A program made the translations under genes and the position numbers. This document shows positions 53,002 to 61,334 of a stretch of DNA of 64,000 bases, piece by piece. Under the pieces are notes generated by a model. It was not told the origin of the DNA. It saw only the letters and a program-made list of their open reading frames with translations, and searched no databases. Every line of letters begins with the position of its first letter. Position 1 is the first letter of the stretch. This DNA comes from Flavobacteriales bacterium (lineage in GTDB: Bacteria > Bacteroidota > Bacteroidia > Flavobacteriales_D > Cryomorphaceae): positions 173,387 to 237,386 of the forward strand of contig JAKVAV010000005.1 of assembly GCA_022448105.1 (NCBI GenBank). Direction: 5' to 3'.

Positions 53002-55104
53002 TTAAGCCGATTCGAATTTCTTCTTGATTTCCGTCTGCTGTTTTTTGATAAGCTTGTATATGTCCATTTGGGCTCTTACTTTAGGCTGACCCTCTTCACG
53101 AGCTACATATTCGTTTGGTTGATTCTTTTCTACAATCCTAGCTTTTACGTTATCCTGCCATTGCAGCTCCATAAAATCCCGAATTTCTTTTCGAACGATT
53201 TCATCATAAATGGCCACGCTTACCTCTACTCGGAAGTCGAGGTTTCTCTCCATCCAATCAGCTGAACTGATAAAAATTTCTTCTTTTCCATTGTTTGCGA
53301 AAATGAACACTCTTGAATGCTCCAAATAGCGACCGATTATGCTGTGTATCTCAATGTTTTCGCTTAGGCCTTTTATTCCAGGCATAAGGGAGCAGATACC
53401 TCTCACTAGAAGCCTGATTTTAACTCCTGCCATGCTGGCCTGATAGAGTTTGCGAATCAACGTTTCGTCAACCAAGCTGTTCATTTTAATAAAAGCATAG
53501 GCCTCCTTACCTTCTTTGGCATTCTTAATCTCACGATTAAGCTTCATTATGTAATTTCTTCTCATCGCAGCAGGAGCAACGAGGAGGTGCTTAAACCTGA
53601 AATTTAAATACGGTTTCTCGATGAACGCAAATACCTTGTCCACTTCTTCGCAAATCTCTTGGTGGGTGGTGAACAGCGCAATATCGCTGTATATCTTTGA
53701 AGTACTTTCATTGAAGTTTCCAGTGGAAATGACCGCTTGTTGATTTTCTTTTCCTTTAATGACCTGTGTAACTACCGCTAGCTTACAATGAATCTTCATG
53801 TCCTGAATACCGAAAATGACCTTTACTCCCGCATCTTGGAGAACTTTACTCCATTCGAGGTTGGCCTCTTCGTCAAATCGGGCTTTCAGCTCTACTACTG
53901 CAGTAACCTGCTTTCCGTTTTTGGCAGCACTTACCAATGCATTGATCACCCGCGACCTTTTTGCTACCCGATAGAGCGATACTTTAATTTCTTTGACCTT
54001 CGGATGAATGGCTGCTTCACGCAAAAAATGAACAAAACCTCTAAAATGCTGGTAAGGGTAATGAAGAATGATATCGTTTTTGTCGACAGCTGATAGAATG
54101 CTTCCTTCCTTTTGCATTAAGTAGTGGTCGCTTCCATTTATTTTTTCCCATTCCAGTTCGGAGCTTCCCACATTCGGAAACTTCATAAAATCCTTGGAAT
54201 TATGGTAACGTCCTCCTGGAATGATATTGTCATCCTCGTCCACACCAAGTTCGTCACATAGATACCTCAGTAAATCCATTGGCATATCTGAATCATATAT
54301 AAAACGAACTGGCTGCCCTTTGGTGCGACGCTTCACGCCCTTTTTCATTTTCTCGTAAAAACCTTGAGATACATCGTCATCCAGATCCAGTTCGGCATCA
54401 CGAGTAAATTTTATAGTGTAAGCTTCTAAAGATCGGTATTCGAAAATTCCGAAAATATCGTTGAGGTTGAATCGGATTACATCATCCAAAAACATGATGA
54501 ACTTTTTGCCATTGGCTTCGGGTAAAACTACAAAGCGAGGAGTGAGATCTGAAGGAACTTCTATTAAAGCATATTGCTTTGAAGTACCCGGCTTATTCTT
54601 CTTGGGTGTGGTCATTTTTACTGCCAAGAAGATCGACTTGTCTCTGAGGTAAGGGAACTCATCCAAGTTTTTCAGCATGATGGGTACAAGAAGCGGCGAT
54701 ACCTTAGCTCTGTAGTAATTTTCTACAAATCCTTCTTGTTCTTGGTTGAGTTCGTTCTCCTTTACGATTTCAATGTTGTGGGTTTTGAGCTCATCGAGGA
54801 TCTTGCGATAAATTACAGCAAACTGCTCTTTTTGCCGAACCACTTCATCTTGAATTTCTTCCAGCACTTGTGCAGCTGTCTTGTCTCCAATAAGTTCTTT
54901 CTTTTTGCTGATGGACTCGATACGTTTTATTGTTGCCACGCGCACTCGGAAGAATTCATCTAGATTGTTGGAGAATATCCCTAAAAACCTGAGCCGCTCT
55001 ATGAGCGGAACAGAATCGTCTTGCGATTCTTGAAGTACTCGATGATTAAATGATAACCAACTCAACTCACGATTGATCGTTCGGTTTTTAAGACTAATTG
55101 ACAT
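53002..55104 (-). CDS. ppk1: polyphosphate kinase 1
   Basis: 700 residues; makes inorganic polyphosphate from ATP in the cytosol or at the membrane. The N-terminal domain starts NRTINRELSWLSFNHRVLQE and continues RLRFLGIFSNNLDEFFRVRV. The catalytic His is His439 in QDMKIHCKLAVV. The TGNFNESTSKIYSDIALFT phosphate-binding segment follows. The length matches the family (about 690). It is the third gene of a minus-strand set with a glycerophosphodiesterase (10 nt apart) and a response regulator, which suggests a shared phosphate-related control. Confidence 0.96.
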   Translation of the reverse strand: MSISLKNRTINRELSWLSFNHRVLQESQDDSVPLIERLRFLGIFSNNLDEFFRVRVATIKRIESISKKKELIGDKTAAQVLEEIQDEVVRQKEQFAVIYRKILDELKTHNIEIVKENELNQEQEGFVENYYRAKVSPLLVPIMLKNLDEFPYLRDKSIFLAVKMTTPKKNKPGTSKQYALIEVPSDLTPRFVVLPEANGKKFIMFLDDVIRFNLNDIFGIFEYRSLEAYTIKFTRDAELDLDDDVSQGFYEKMKKGVKRRTKGQPVRFIYDSDMPMDLLRYLCDELGVDEDDNIIPGGRYHNSKDFMKFPNVGSSELEWEKINGSDHYLMQKEGSILSAVDKNDIILHYPYQHFRGFVHFLREAAIHPKVKEIKVSLYRVAKRSRVINALVSAAKNGKQVTAVVELKARFDEEANLEWSKVLQDAGVKVIFGIQDMKIHCKLAVVTQVIKGKENQQAVISTGNFNESTSKIYSDIALFTTHQEICEEVDKVFAFIEKPYLNFRFKHLLVAPAAMRRNYIMKLNREIKNAKEGKEAYAFIKMNSLVDETLIRKLYQASMAGVKIRLLVRGICSLMPGIKGLSENIEIHSIIGRYLEHSRVFIFANNGKEEIFISSADWMERNLDFRVEVSVAIYDEIVRKEIRDFMELQWQDNVKARIVEKNQPNEYVAREEGQPKVRAQMDIYKLIKKQQTEIKKKFESA

Positions 55105-55114
55105 TCGTTAAAAT

Positions 55115-56035
55115 TTACTTTCTATTCAGGACTCGATCTGGATAATCGGTAATGATTCCATCAACCCCTAATTCTATCAGACTTTCCATCTCAGAAGTTT
55201 CATTTATCGTCCAGGGAATGATAGCCATACTTTTTTCACGAGCATACGAAATGAGCTCTTCATCGACTAGAGTATAGTCAGGACTATAAATGTCGGGAGT
55301 AAATCCCAATGATTCCAAGTTCTCCTCAGGAGGATCATCGTTTTCGATCAAAAGCGCAAGCTTAATGTGTGGATACTTTTGTTTTGCGACTTGTAAAGTT
55401 CTTACATCAAAGCTTTGAATAATAGCTCTTTGAGTTATTCCTTCCTCTTGAATCACTTCAGCGAGAAGGTCTACGAATTCCTCTGGTTCTGGATGAAGTA
55501 AATTATCACCCTCCTGCTTGGTTTTTGTTTCAATATTATAAAATGGGAGTTCGCGAGAGGTTTGTCCTGAATGCTTTTCGGCCATTTGAATTACTTCACT
55601 GAGAAGAGGCTTGGTGACTTTCATCTTTTCTTGTTCCGGAAACCTGGAATGACTTCTAAGGCCTACATCGTAATTTTGAGTTTCCTCAAACGTCATTTGA
55701 TAAATAAGATGCGACCTTTCATTTTTCAATTCAATTGGTTCGCCCTCTGGATCTAGAGCAATTTCGTGAGAAAACCACGGTTCATGGGAAAGAAGTACCT
55801 TTTTATCCTTAGTAATGACTACGTCCATCTCAAGTGTTTGAACTCCCAAATCCAACGCTTTTTTGAAGGCGGGAATGGTGTTTTCTGGTAAGAGCCCTCT
55901 GCAACCTCGATGTCCTTGGTAATCGATTGGCTTTTGTGGAGTAGATTCTTCTTCTTTAGATCTTGACGGTTCGCTATTGTGGCAGGAAGAAATCAGAAGA
56001 GTAAGGGCTAAGAGATAAAAATTATTTTTAGTCAT
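55115..56035 (-). CDS. glycerophosphodiester phosphodiesterase lipoprotein
   Basis: 306 residues with a lipoprotein signal ending at Cys18 (LLISSC), so it works in the periplasm or at the surface. The GDPD catalytic residues are visible: His42 in GHRGCRGLLPENT, Glu69 and Asp71 in LEMDVVIT, and the general base His84 in LLSHEPWF. It should release glycerol-3-phosphate and an alcohol from glycerophosphodiesters, supplying phosphorus or carbon. It overlaps the response regulator gene by 4 nt and is 10 nt from ppk1, so the three probably form one operon. Confidence 0.93.
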   Translation of the reverse strand: MTKNNFYLLALTLLISSCHNSEPSRSKEEESTPQKPIDYQGHRGCRGLLPENTIPAFKKALDLGVQTLEMDVVITKDKKVLLSHEPWFSHEIALDPEGEPIELKNERSHLIYQMTFEETQNYDVGLRSHSRFPEQEKMKVTKPLLSEVIQMAEKHSGQTSRELPFYNIETKTKQEGDNLLHPEPEEFVDLLAEVIQEEGITQRAIIQSFDVRTLQVAKQKYPHIKLALLIENDDPPEENLESLGFTPDIYSPDYTLVDEELISYAREKSMAIIPWTINETSEMESLIELGVDGIITDYPDRVLNRK

Positions 56036-56430
56036 TCAAGGTATGCATTTTGCGCGCCATCGCTTGTTAAAAGCAGTTTTATTCTTCTAACCAACTCATT
56101 CATTCGAACAGGCTTAGCAATGTAATCATTAGCGCCTGCTTTCATGGCTATTTGATAGGCTTCGGGGACTCCTTTACAAGTAAGCATAATAATAGGGATA
56201 TCTTGCGTCGTAAATTGGTTTTTCAGCATTTTGCATACTTCAATGCCGTCTGGATCTGGCATCATCCAGTCACTAATAACTAAGCTGGGCTTAGTCTCTG
56301 AGATGTATTTTAAAGCTTTCGTGCTGTCGGTAAAGACCTGTACTTCCATTCCTTCTTTTTCTAGATTGTATTGAATCAATTCTAGGATATCACTTACATC
56401 GTCAATTGCAACGACCTTAATCTTATTCAT
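56032..56430 (-). CDS. single-domain response regulator (CheY-like receiver)
   Basis: 132 residues and only a receiver domain. The acidic pocket is Asp10/Asp11 (IDDVSD), the phosphoacceptor is Asp54 (VISDWMMPDPDG), the switch Thr84 lies in IMLTCKG and Lys106 in IAKPVRM. There is no output domain, so it must act through protein interaction or phosphotransfer. No histidine kinase is adjacent. It heads the minus-strand operon with the glycerophosphodiesterase and ppk1. Confidence 0.92.
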   Translation of the reverse strand: MNKIKVVAIDDVSDILELIQYNLEKEGMEVQVFTDSTKALKYISETKPSLVISDWMMPDPDGIEVCKMLKNQFTTQDIPIIMLTCKGVPEAYQIAMKAGANDYIAKPVRMNELVRRIKLLLTSDGAQNAYLE

Positions 56431-56631
56431 TCTAATCGTTTGTACACCGGTAAAACTACAATAGGCGATGAAGTTGCGGCCAATTTCATCATTAATAAAT
56501 TGTGTCCAGTTTATTATGAATGTGTTCTCATTCTCTTAGATACCACATAGAATTAGCTATGGATTTTGAGCTTCTACATATGAATCCTGCCATTAGGTGG
56601 TAGCTCACCGCCGATTGGATCACAGAAATTT

Positions 56632-56639
56632 TATATTTG
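56632..56639 (+). promoter_or_regulatory. Bacteroidota-type -7 element before the 128-aa hypothetical
   Basis: TATATTTG matches TAnnTTTG and lies 14 nt before the ATG at 56654. This would give a very short leader and makes the longer GTG-started frame at 56597 unlikely, because it would start upstream of the promoter. Confidence 0.5.
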
Positions 56640-56653
56640 TCAAAACTGACCCA

Positions 56654-57040
56654 ATGGCAAAAACCACAATTTCCAAGGAAAGAGAGCGTATGCTAAAGAG
56701 CGCGATAGCCTATCTTAGGATAAAAGGTTATCACGAGATTAAGGCTCCTTTCAAGGAATTTCCAGCGCCACAGTCCGTTTTCAGAAAAGCCAGTGAAGCA
56801 GGTTTTGTGCCAGACATGATTGCTGAAAAGGACTTTGGAACCTTCATTTTTGAATGTCTCGATGAAGAGTCTCTAGAGAACTGGGATGAACGACTCCCAA
56901 AATGGAAGCTCTTTGATGAATACACGGATAGAAAGATGGGTAAACTCTACTTTATTGCCTACAGTGATGAAGCAGACACAGTTACAGAGCGCCTCAAAGA
57001 GCTAGATATGAATGCCAAAATTTTGAGAATCAAAAGGTAG
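56654..57040 (+). CDS. conserved hypothetical protein, possibly PD-(D/E)XK-like
   Basis: 128 residues from the ATG at 56654 (MAKTTISKERERML). The pattern LRIKGYHEIKAPF, VPDMIAEKDFGTFIFECLDE, GKLYFIAYSDEAD and the basic tail LRIKR resemble small restriction-endonuclease-fold proteins, with an Asp and a downstream E-x-x-x. The classical E-x-K is not met, so this is a fold guess only. There is no signal peptide. It stands alone between the response regulator operon and a TPR-like gene. Confidence 0.6.
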   Translation: MAKTTISKERERMLKSAIAYLRIKGYHEIKAPFKEFPAPQSVFRKASEAGFVPDMIAEKDFGTFIFECLDEESLENWDERLPKWKLFDEYTDRKMGKLYFIAYSDEADTVTERLKELDMNAKILRIKR

Positions 57041-57127
57041 TAAGAGTCAAACGATCTCCTCGAAATTGGCGCCAATTCATTCGAGATCACTGCAAAAAAG
57101 CATCTTCTTTGTATTCTGGCCTGAATC

Positions 57128-57158
57128 TTGCCAAACGGTCCTCTAACACTTACATTTG
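57128..57158 (+). promoter_or_regulatory. well-formed Bacteroidota promoter before the TPR-like secreted gene
   Basis: A -33 TTG (57128-57130) and a -7 TACATTTG (57151-57158) are separated by 20 nt, which is within the Bacteroidota range. The ATG follows at 57179, so the 5' leader would be short. Confidence 0.6.
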
Positions 57159-57178
57159 ATAACTGATTAATTACTGAT

Positions 57179-57931
57179 ATGAAGACTTTAAAGAAATTCA
57201 GTTGGATGTTTTCAGCATTGCTAGTGGCTATGCTTTTGTCCACTTCAACCTTCGCCCAGGAAGACGATAAATATGGAGAGGACATGAAAGAGATTCTCTT
57301 TATGGTAATCGATGGGAACTATGAAAAGGCAGTTGGTAAGGCTGAGAAATACATGGAGAAAGAAGATACAAGAAGAGATCCTCGTCCTTACATGTACGCT
57401 TCAATGGCCTACTTTGAGATTTCCAAGAATGATGAGATGGCTGAGGATTACCCGCGTGCTTTTCGAGATGCGATCAAGTATGGTGGCAAGGCTCGCCGAT
57501 ATGATAAAGAAAACAAGTATATGCCAGAGTTTGACCGCTACCTAGCAGAACTCAAGGCTGAAGTAATGCAGGAGGCAAAGTACCACTTCGATACCGAAAA
57601 CTGGAGAAAGAGCGCCACATTTGCCAAGAATGTTCAAAGACTCGACCCGAATGATCTCAGTGCTATCTTGCTAAAAGCAACTGCCGAATGGAGAGGAAAA
57701 AACGTTTACCAAGCAGAAACTACGATTGGGGAAGCGAAAACAGCACTCGAAAACTTCACCGCTTCGAGCGTTAGTTCTGAGGGGAAGCCAGCCTATCGAT
57801 TTGCCCTGATGGAGTTTGCCGAGCTCATGAAAGAAGAAGGGAGAAAAGTGGACGCAGCCCCCTTCTTGGATGCGGTAGAACCTGTCTTAGGAGGCGACAA
57901 AGAGTTTGACAATTTTATGGCATCGTACTAG
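57179..57931 (+). CDS. secreted TPR-like conserved hypothetical protein
   Basis: 250 residues with a signal peptide (1-26, ending STFAQ). The body has repeated helical pairs: EILFMVIDGNYEKAVGKAEK, PRPYMYASMAYFEISKNDE, NWRKSATFAKNVQRLDPNDL, PAYRFALMEFAELMKEEGRK. These are consistent with TPR-type repeats. A role in periplasmic protein interaction is inferred; no family name is given. It has its own promoter and a strong terminator directly after its stop, so it is a one-gene transcript. Confidence 0.75.
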   Translation: MKTLKKFSWMFSALLVAMLLSTSTFAQEDDKYGEDMKEILFMVIDGNYEKAVGKAEKYMEKEDTRRDPRPYMYASMAYFEISKNDEMAEDYPRAFRDAIKYGGKARRYDKENKYMPEFDRYLAELKAEVMQEAKYHFDTENWRKSATFAKNVQRLDPNDLSAILLKATAEWRGKNVYQAETTIGEAKTALENFTASSVSSEGKPAYRFALMEFAELMKEEGRKVDAAPFLDAVEPVLGGDKEFDNFMASY

Positions 57932-57953
57932 AAAACATTTGTGTTTTGCATTG

Positions 57954-57985
57954 AAAAGCGAGAGCCGGAAGGCTCTCGCTTTTTT
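57954..57985 (+). terminator. rho-independent terminator of the TPR-like gene
   Basis: AAAGCGAGAGCC-GGAA-GGCTCTCGCTTT forms a 12-bp stem with a tetraloop, followed by a run of six Ts (57980-57985). It begins 22 nt after the stop codon at 57931. The A-run before the stem means it could also stop transcription from the other side. Confidence 0.9.
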
Positions 57986-58046
57986 ATCTGGATTACCTTC
58001 GTTTTTCCCACCTAACCCATGAATTGGATCGAACCCATGCCGTGCT

Positions 58047-58104
58047 GGCGGAAGGAAGGTCTTTAATTCATCCTTCCCGCCTTGAAAGCGCTGCACTGCT
58101 TTCA
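58047..58104. repeat. two adjacent inverted repeats between the TPR-like gene and tmRNA
   Basis: GGCGGAAGGA (58047-58056) pairs with TCCTTCCCGCC (58071-58081) with a one-base bulge. TGAAAGC (58083-58089) pairs with GCTTTCA (58098-58104). No supported coding frame covers them. They sit between two terminators facing each other. Confidence 0.5.
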
Positions 58105-58120
58105 GCGGTACGTCCGAATT

Positions 58121-58154
58121 AAAAACCCCTAAACGCATTCGCATTTAGGGGTTT
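58121..58154 (-). terminator. rho-independent terminator of tmRNA
   Basis: On the minus strand CCCCTAAA (58151-58144, complement) pairs with TTTAGGGG, with a 10-nt loop, and is followed by a T-run (58125-58121). It lies just beyond the tmRNA 3' end at 58163, the expected place. Confidence 0.8.
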
Positions 58155-58162
58155 GATCATCA

Positions 58163-58563
58163 GGTGGAGCCGGAGGGATTCGAACCCTCGTCCAAACATG
58201 GGACTATCAGGCTTTCTACGTGTGTAGTCCAATATTAATTTTCGACAGTGAGCCGGCATCGAACAGCCTACTCAAAGCTTAGACCTAATTCAGTTTCGGA
58301 AATACATCAGGTCACTACATTTCCTAGTCTTAAAGTTTGATACCCTGAGCTCAGCCCATATAAGACAGATAAGCTGAAGGGCACTCGTTCTGGGTTACTG
58401 TACTTCACCCTAGAATTAAGCCTTTAGTCTTAGACTATTAGGCTGCGAGAGCGTAATTGTTTTCGCCATTTATAGGCTTGGAAATTGATTAGTACGAGCA
58501 AACTTCCAACGCTCGACACGCTTACCAAACAACCAACTCATGTTGTCAAAACCAGTCGGCCCC
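58163..58563 (-). ncRNA. ssrA: transfer-messenger RNA (tmRNA, ssrA)
   Basis: The minus strand begins GGGGCCGACTGGTTTTGACA, the normal tmRNA 5' end. It ends with a T-arm (GGGTTCGAATCCC) and CGGCTCC-ACC. The acceptor stem GGGGCCG/CGGCUCC pairs fully with one G-U; the terminal A of CCA is not encoded. The resume frame at 58467-58438 reads GGC GAA AAC AAT TAC GCT CTC GCA GCC TAA, giving the degradation tag GENNYALAA. It rescues stalled ribosomes and tags the nascent protein for proteolysis. About 400 nt is normal. A -7 box on the minus strand at 58663-58656 (TACCTTTG) lies ~93 nt upstream of the mature 5' end and may drive a longer precursor. Confidence 0.97.
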
Positions 58564-58655
58564 ATACGTCAAAGAAAATTCCACTGTAGTATAAATTCAA
58601 TGGATGGTACCCTTTTAACAAAAATCTTCCCAATCTGGGACTATTTAATGTCCGA

Positions 58656-58663
58656 CAAAGGTA
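58656..58663 (-). promoter_or_regulatory. candidate -7 element of the tmRNA gene
   Basis: Read on the minus strand this is TACCTTTG, a perfect TAnnTTTG. It lies about 93 nt upstream of the mature tmRNA 5' end, which would require 5' processing of the precursor. Confidence 0.35.
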
Positions 58664-58686
58664 AATGACTATTTGTCATTATCCTA

Positions 58687-58968
58687 TTACCGTTTCTCGA
58701 TTCGTTCTATTTTGATGGGCCCAAGCTTGATTCTCACTCTTTTTACCTTCTCTTTGGGCTTTGGCGCATCATCGTCAAATTGATCGCTTACTTCGTCTAC
58801 AAGCTTTCTGCCCAGGTAACCCGCAAAAGCAAAAATACCGTCCACTTCTTCTGTGACTTCCTTATCTGGTGTTACTTTGAGTGAATCTGCTGAACTCACC
58901 GCTTGCGCACTTGCGGAAGCGCCAAAACAAAACAGTATACATAGGCTTATAAAGGTTCTTAAAAGCAT
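58687..58968 (-). CDS. small secreted hypothetical protein
   Basis: 93 residues. Signal peptide 1-22 (LLRTFISLCILFCFGASASA). The mature part is short and acidic in the middle (VSDQFDDDAPKPKEK) and basic at the end (VKRVRIKLGPIKIERIEKR). I recognise no family. It is read toward the tmRNA gene on the same strand, with ~120 nt between them that contain the candidate tmRNA promoter. Confidence 0.6.
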   Translation of the reverse strand: MLLRTFISLCILFCFGASASAQAVSSADSLKVTPDKEVTEEVDGIFAFAGYLGRKLVDEVSDQFDDDAPKPKEKVKRVRIKLGPIKIERIEKR

Positions 58969-59106
58969 TGATCGGTACTTTTCAGAAGTCAGACGGTTTA
59001 AGGCCCTAAAAGTTACTCGAAAATATCAAAGTCTTTGGAATTTCTAGGAACTAAATCGCTACGAGTAAGACTATTTCTAATGCTTTTAAGAGCGATGATA
59101 AAAGGC

Positions 59107-59114
59107 TAAATTTG
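59107..59114 (+). promoter_or_regulatory. Bacteroidota-type -7 element before the dehydrogenase gene
   Basis: TAAATTTG matches TAnnTTTG exactly, 22 nt before the ATG at 59137. No convincing -33 TTG at standard spacing. Confidence 0.5.
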
Positions 59115-59136
59115 CCCCTCCAAAAAAAAATCAGCC

Positions 59137-60351
59137 ATGATAAAAATAGGTATCATCAGAGAGGGTAAAACCCCTCCGGACAAGAGAGTTCCTCTCACAC
59201 CTAATCAGTGTAAATCGTTGATGGAACAATACGATGATATTGAAATCTTGGTTGAAACCAGCCCGATCAGAGCTTTTAAAGATCAAGAGTACCTCGATGC
59301 GGGTATAAAAGTAGTGAAAGATGTGAGTGATTGCTCGATACTTTTAGGGGTGAAGGAAGTCCCATTGGAAATGTTGATTCCTAACAAGACTTATTTTTTC
59401 TTCTCTCATACTTACAAGAAACAGCCATACAATCGCGAACTCCTAAATGAGATACTAAAGAAGAATATCAGGCTCATTGATTATGAAGTTTTGACCAAAG
59501 AAAATGGTGCTCGTCTAATTGGTTTTGGCCGATACGCCGGAATAGTGGGTGCCTACAATGCGCTCTTGGCCGCAGGAAAGAAATACGGCTCTTACGAATT
59601 GAAGCCCGCACATGAGTGTGAAGACCGCAAAGAGGTAGAACGAGAAATGTCTAAAATCAGTTTGCCAAAAGGTTATAAAATTGTCATCACTGGGAAGGGC
59701 AGAGTGGCTGGTGGAGCAATGGAAATTTTAGATTATGCTGGCATTGAAAAAGTCTTGCCCGAAGATTTTCTGTTAAAGGAATTTGACCAACCAGTGTATA
59801 CTCAACTGGGAGTTGAACACTACAATGAATCTAAAAACGGAGTGGGCTTCAATAAGGCGGAATTCTATTCCAATCCTGACCGATTTGATTCGAGCTTCCT
59901 TCGGTTCGCTAAGGTGGCAAACATGTACATTTCCTGTCATTACTGGGACGCGAATGCACCATTCATCTTCACTCGAGAAGATGCCAAGCTTCCAGATTTC
60001 AACTTGGACATTGTAGCCGATATTAGCTGCGATATCGACGGGCCAGTGGCGAGTACATTGCGCCCTTCAACCATTGCTGATCCGCTCTACGGTTATGAGG
60101 CATCTACCGAATCGGAAGCTGATTTTATGGCTGATTCAGCAATTGGAGTCATGGCTGTTGACAACCTTCCGTGCGAACTTCCTAAAGATGCATCAGAAGA
60201 CTTCGGTCAGGAACTGATCAAAAATATCCTTCCTGAGCTTCTGCGAAACCCCGATTCATCGGTGATTCGCCGAGCTACACAAACGAACTTAGACGGTGAG
60301 TTGACTCAGGAGTTTTCTTACCTCCAAGATTACGTAGAAGGGAAAGAGTAA
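59137..60351 (+). CDS. NAD(P)-dependent oxidoreductase, alanine/saccharopine dehydrogenase-like
   Basis: 404 residues. The N-terminal domain opens KIGIIREGKTPPDKRVPLTP, the AlaDh/PNT N-terminal motif (R-E-x-x-x-x-E-x-R-V-x-x-T-P). The Rossmann domain around KIVITGKGRVAGGAMEILDY supplies the GxGxxxGG dinucleotide loop. The C-terminus has DIVADISCDIDGPVASTLRP and IADPLYGY, typical of lysine-forming saccharopine dehydrogenase (LYS1) relatives. A cytosolic amino-acid dehydrogenase is likely, but the substrate cannot be fixed from sequence. It stands alone, divergent from the small secreted gene and convergent with the T9SS type A gene. Confidence 0.85.
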   Translation: MIKIGIIREGKTPPDKRVPLTPNQCKSLMEQYDDIEILVETSPIRAFKDQEYLDAGIKVVKDVSDCSILLGVKEVPLEMLIPNKTYFFFSHTYKKQPYNRELLNEILKKNIRLIDYEVLTKENGARLIGFGRYAGIVGAYNALLAAGKKYGSYELKPAHECEDRKEVEREMSKISLPKGYKIVITGKGRVAGGAMEILDYAGIEKVLPEDFLLKEFDQPVYTQLGVEHYNESKNGVGFNKAEFYSNPDRFDSSFLRFAKVANMYISCHYWDANAPFIFTREDAKLPDFNLDIVADISCDIDGPVASTLRPSTIADPLYGYEASTESEADFMADSAIGVMAVDNLPCELPKDASEDFGQELIKNILPELLRNPDSSVIRRATQTNLDGELTQEFSYLQDYVEGKE

Positions 60352-60373
60352 ACGTAGTTAAGTCTAGAAGTCA

Positions 60374-61318
60374 TCAATCCACTCGAATTAATTTCTCAGT
60401 GACAATTCCATGCGAGGTATTTATCATCACGTGGTAATAGCCTGAAGGTAGCTCATCGATGGGATAAGATTGATTTGGCTCAGCCCATTTCTTCATAACT
60501 CGTCCAGTCTGATCAAGAATTTGCAACTGGCCAATTACTGTATTCCCATCTTGTTTGATATGAAAAGTCTTATGGGTTGGATTGGGATACAAAGAAATAG
60601 TCTCATCTAATGGAGTTGCATGCTTTGTATCCAATGTTCCGCCAGATAAGCTCACATCATCTACCAAAAGTGTAGTGCCAGGAGTGCAATTGTTTTCGTT
60701 ACAATTGAGATTGTTTCCTGAAGAGAAATAGATCTTTAAATAAGAAGGCATTTCATCCGACAAGTAGTCGATGGGTAGTGTGAATTCTGCGTAGGTTTCG
60801 CTCTCTTGGGTAATTCGAGCCGAGCTATAGGCGATGGTATCTACATTTTGCCAATCCGATAATGTAGTTGCAACACTCTCGTAATTGAAAAGCACAACTT
60901 CTACAAATGCGGAATCGCTGTTTTCACGTAGGAATTTATAGAAAAAGGATAGATGCTCAGGCCTCTCATTAAACTCAATGGACTGATATAGAGGAAAAAG
61001 CTGCAAGGGGTCACCCAGAAAATAACCTGAAGTACGAGGTGCCTCAACACCCAAAGAATTTTCAAAGGTGCACAGAAAGGTTTCCATTTTTACAGCGTGA
61101 TTTCCTGTATGACTATCTTCGGTTACCTCACCACGATTTATGTAAGGGTCACAAGTTATGCCATCAAATGTCCAGTCTAGAGGCATCCAATTTTCGGGAT
61201 AAGTATAGTCTAATTCAGTAACGATAACATCTTCAAAACCACCGTTGACGACATTTTGAGAAAAGGCGAATCCGGCTGTCAGGAGGGTAAATGCGAAGAT
61301 TAAAACTGTGGATCTCAT
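60374..61318 (-). CDS. T9SS type A sorting domain-containing secreted protein
   Basis: 314 residues. Signal peptide 1-20 (LIFAFTLLTAGFAFSQ). Residues ~22-215 form a beta-sandwich with paired cysteines (NGGFEDVIVTELDYTYPENW, LSFFYKFLRENSDSAFVEVV, LLVDDVSLSGG), like carbohydrate-binding or jelly-roll domains. The last ~75 residues are the type A sorting domain (ISLYPNPTHKTFHI, LQILDQTGRVMKKW, LPSGYYHVMI). It is exported by T9SS and probably attached to the surface. It lies 16 nt downstream of the peptidase gene on the same strand and may be cotranscribed. Confidence 0.9.
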   Translation of the reverse strand: MRSTVLIFAFTLLTAGFAFSQNVVNGGFEDVIVTELDYTYPENWMPLDWTFDGITCDPYINRGEVTEDSHTGNHAVKMETFLCTFENSLGVEAPRTSGYFLGDPLQLFPLYQSIEFNERPEHLSFFYKFLRENSDSAFVEVVLFNYESVATTLSDWQNVDTIAYSSARITQESETYAEFTLPIDYLSDEMPSYLKIYFSSGNNLNCNENNCTPGTTLLVDDVSLSGGTLDTKHATPLDETISLYPNPTHKTFHIKQDGNTVIGQLQILDQTGRVMKKWAEPNQSYPIDELPSGYYHVMINTSHGIVTEKLIRVD

Positions 61319-61334
61319 TTTATTGAAGTTTAAA

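Noticed and set aside
57887-58144. 85-codon minus-strand frame over the terminator and hairpins
   Set aside because: It reads through a strong terminator stem and two hairpins, with no family signature.
58163-58230. A tRNA gene suggested by the GGGTTCGAATCCC T-arm
   Set aside because: It is the tRNA-like domain of tmRNA; the 5' half lies about 330 nt away.
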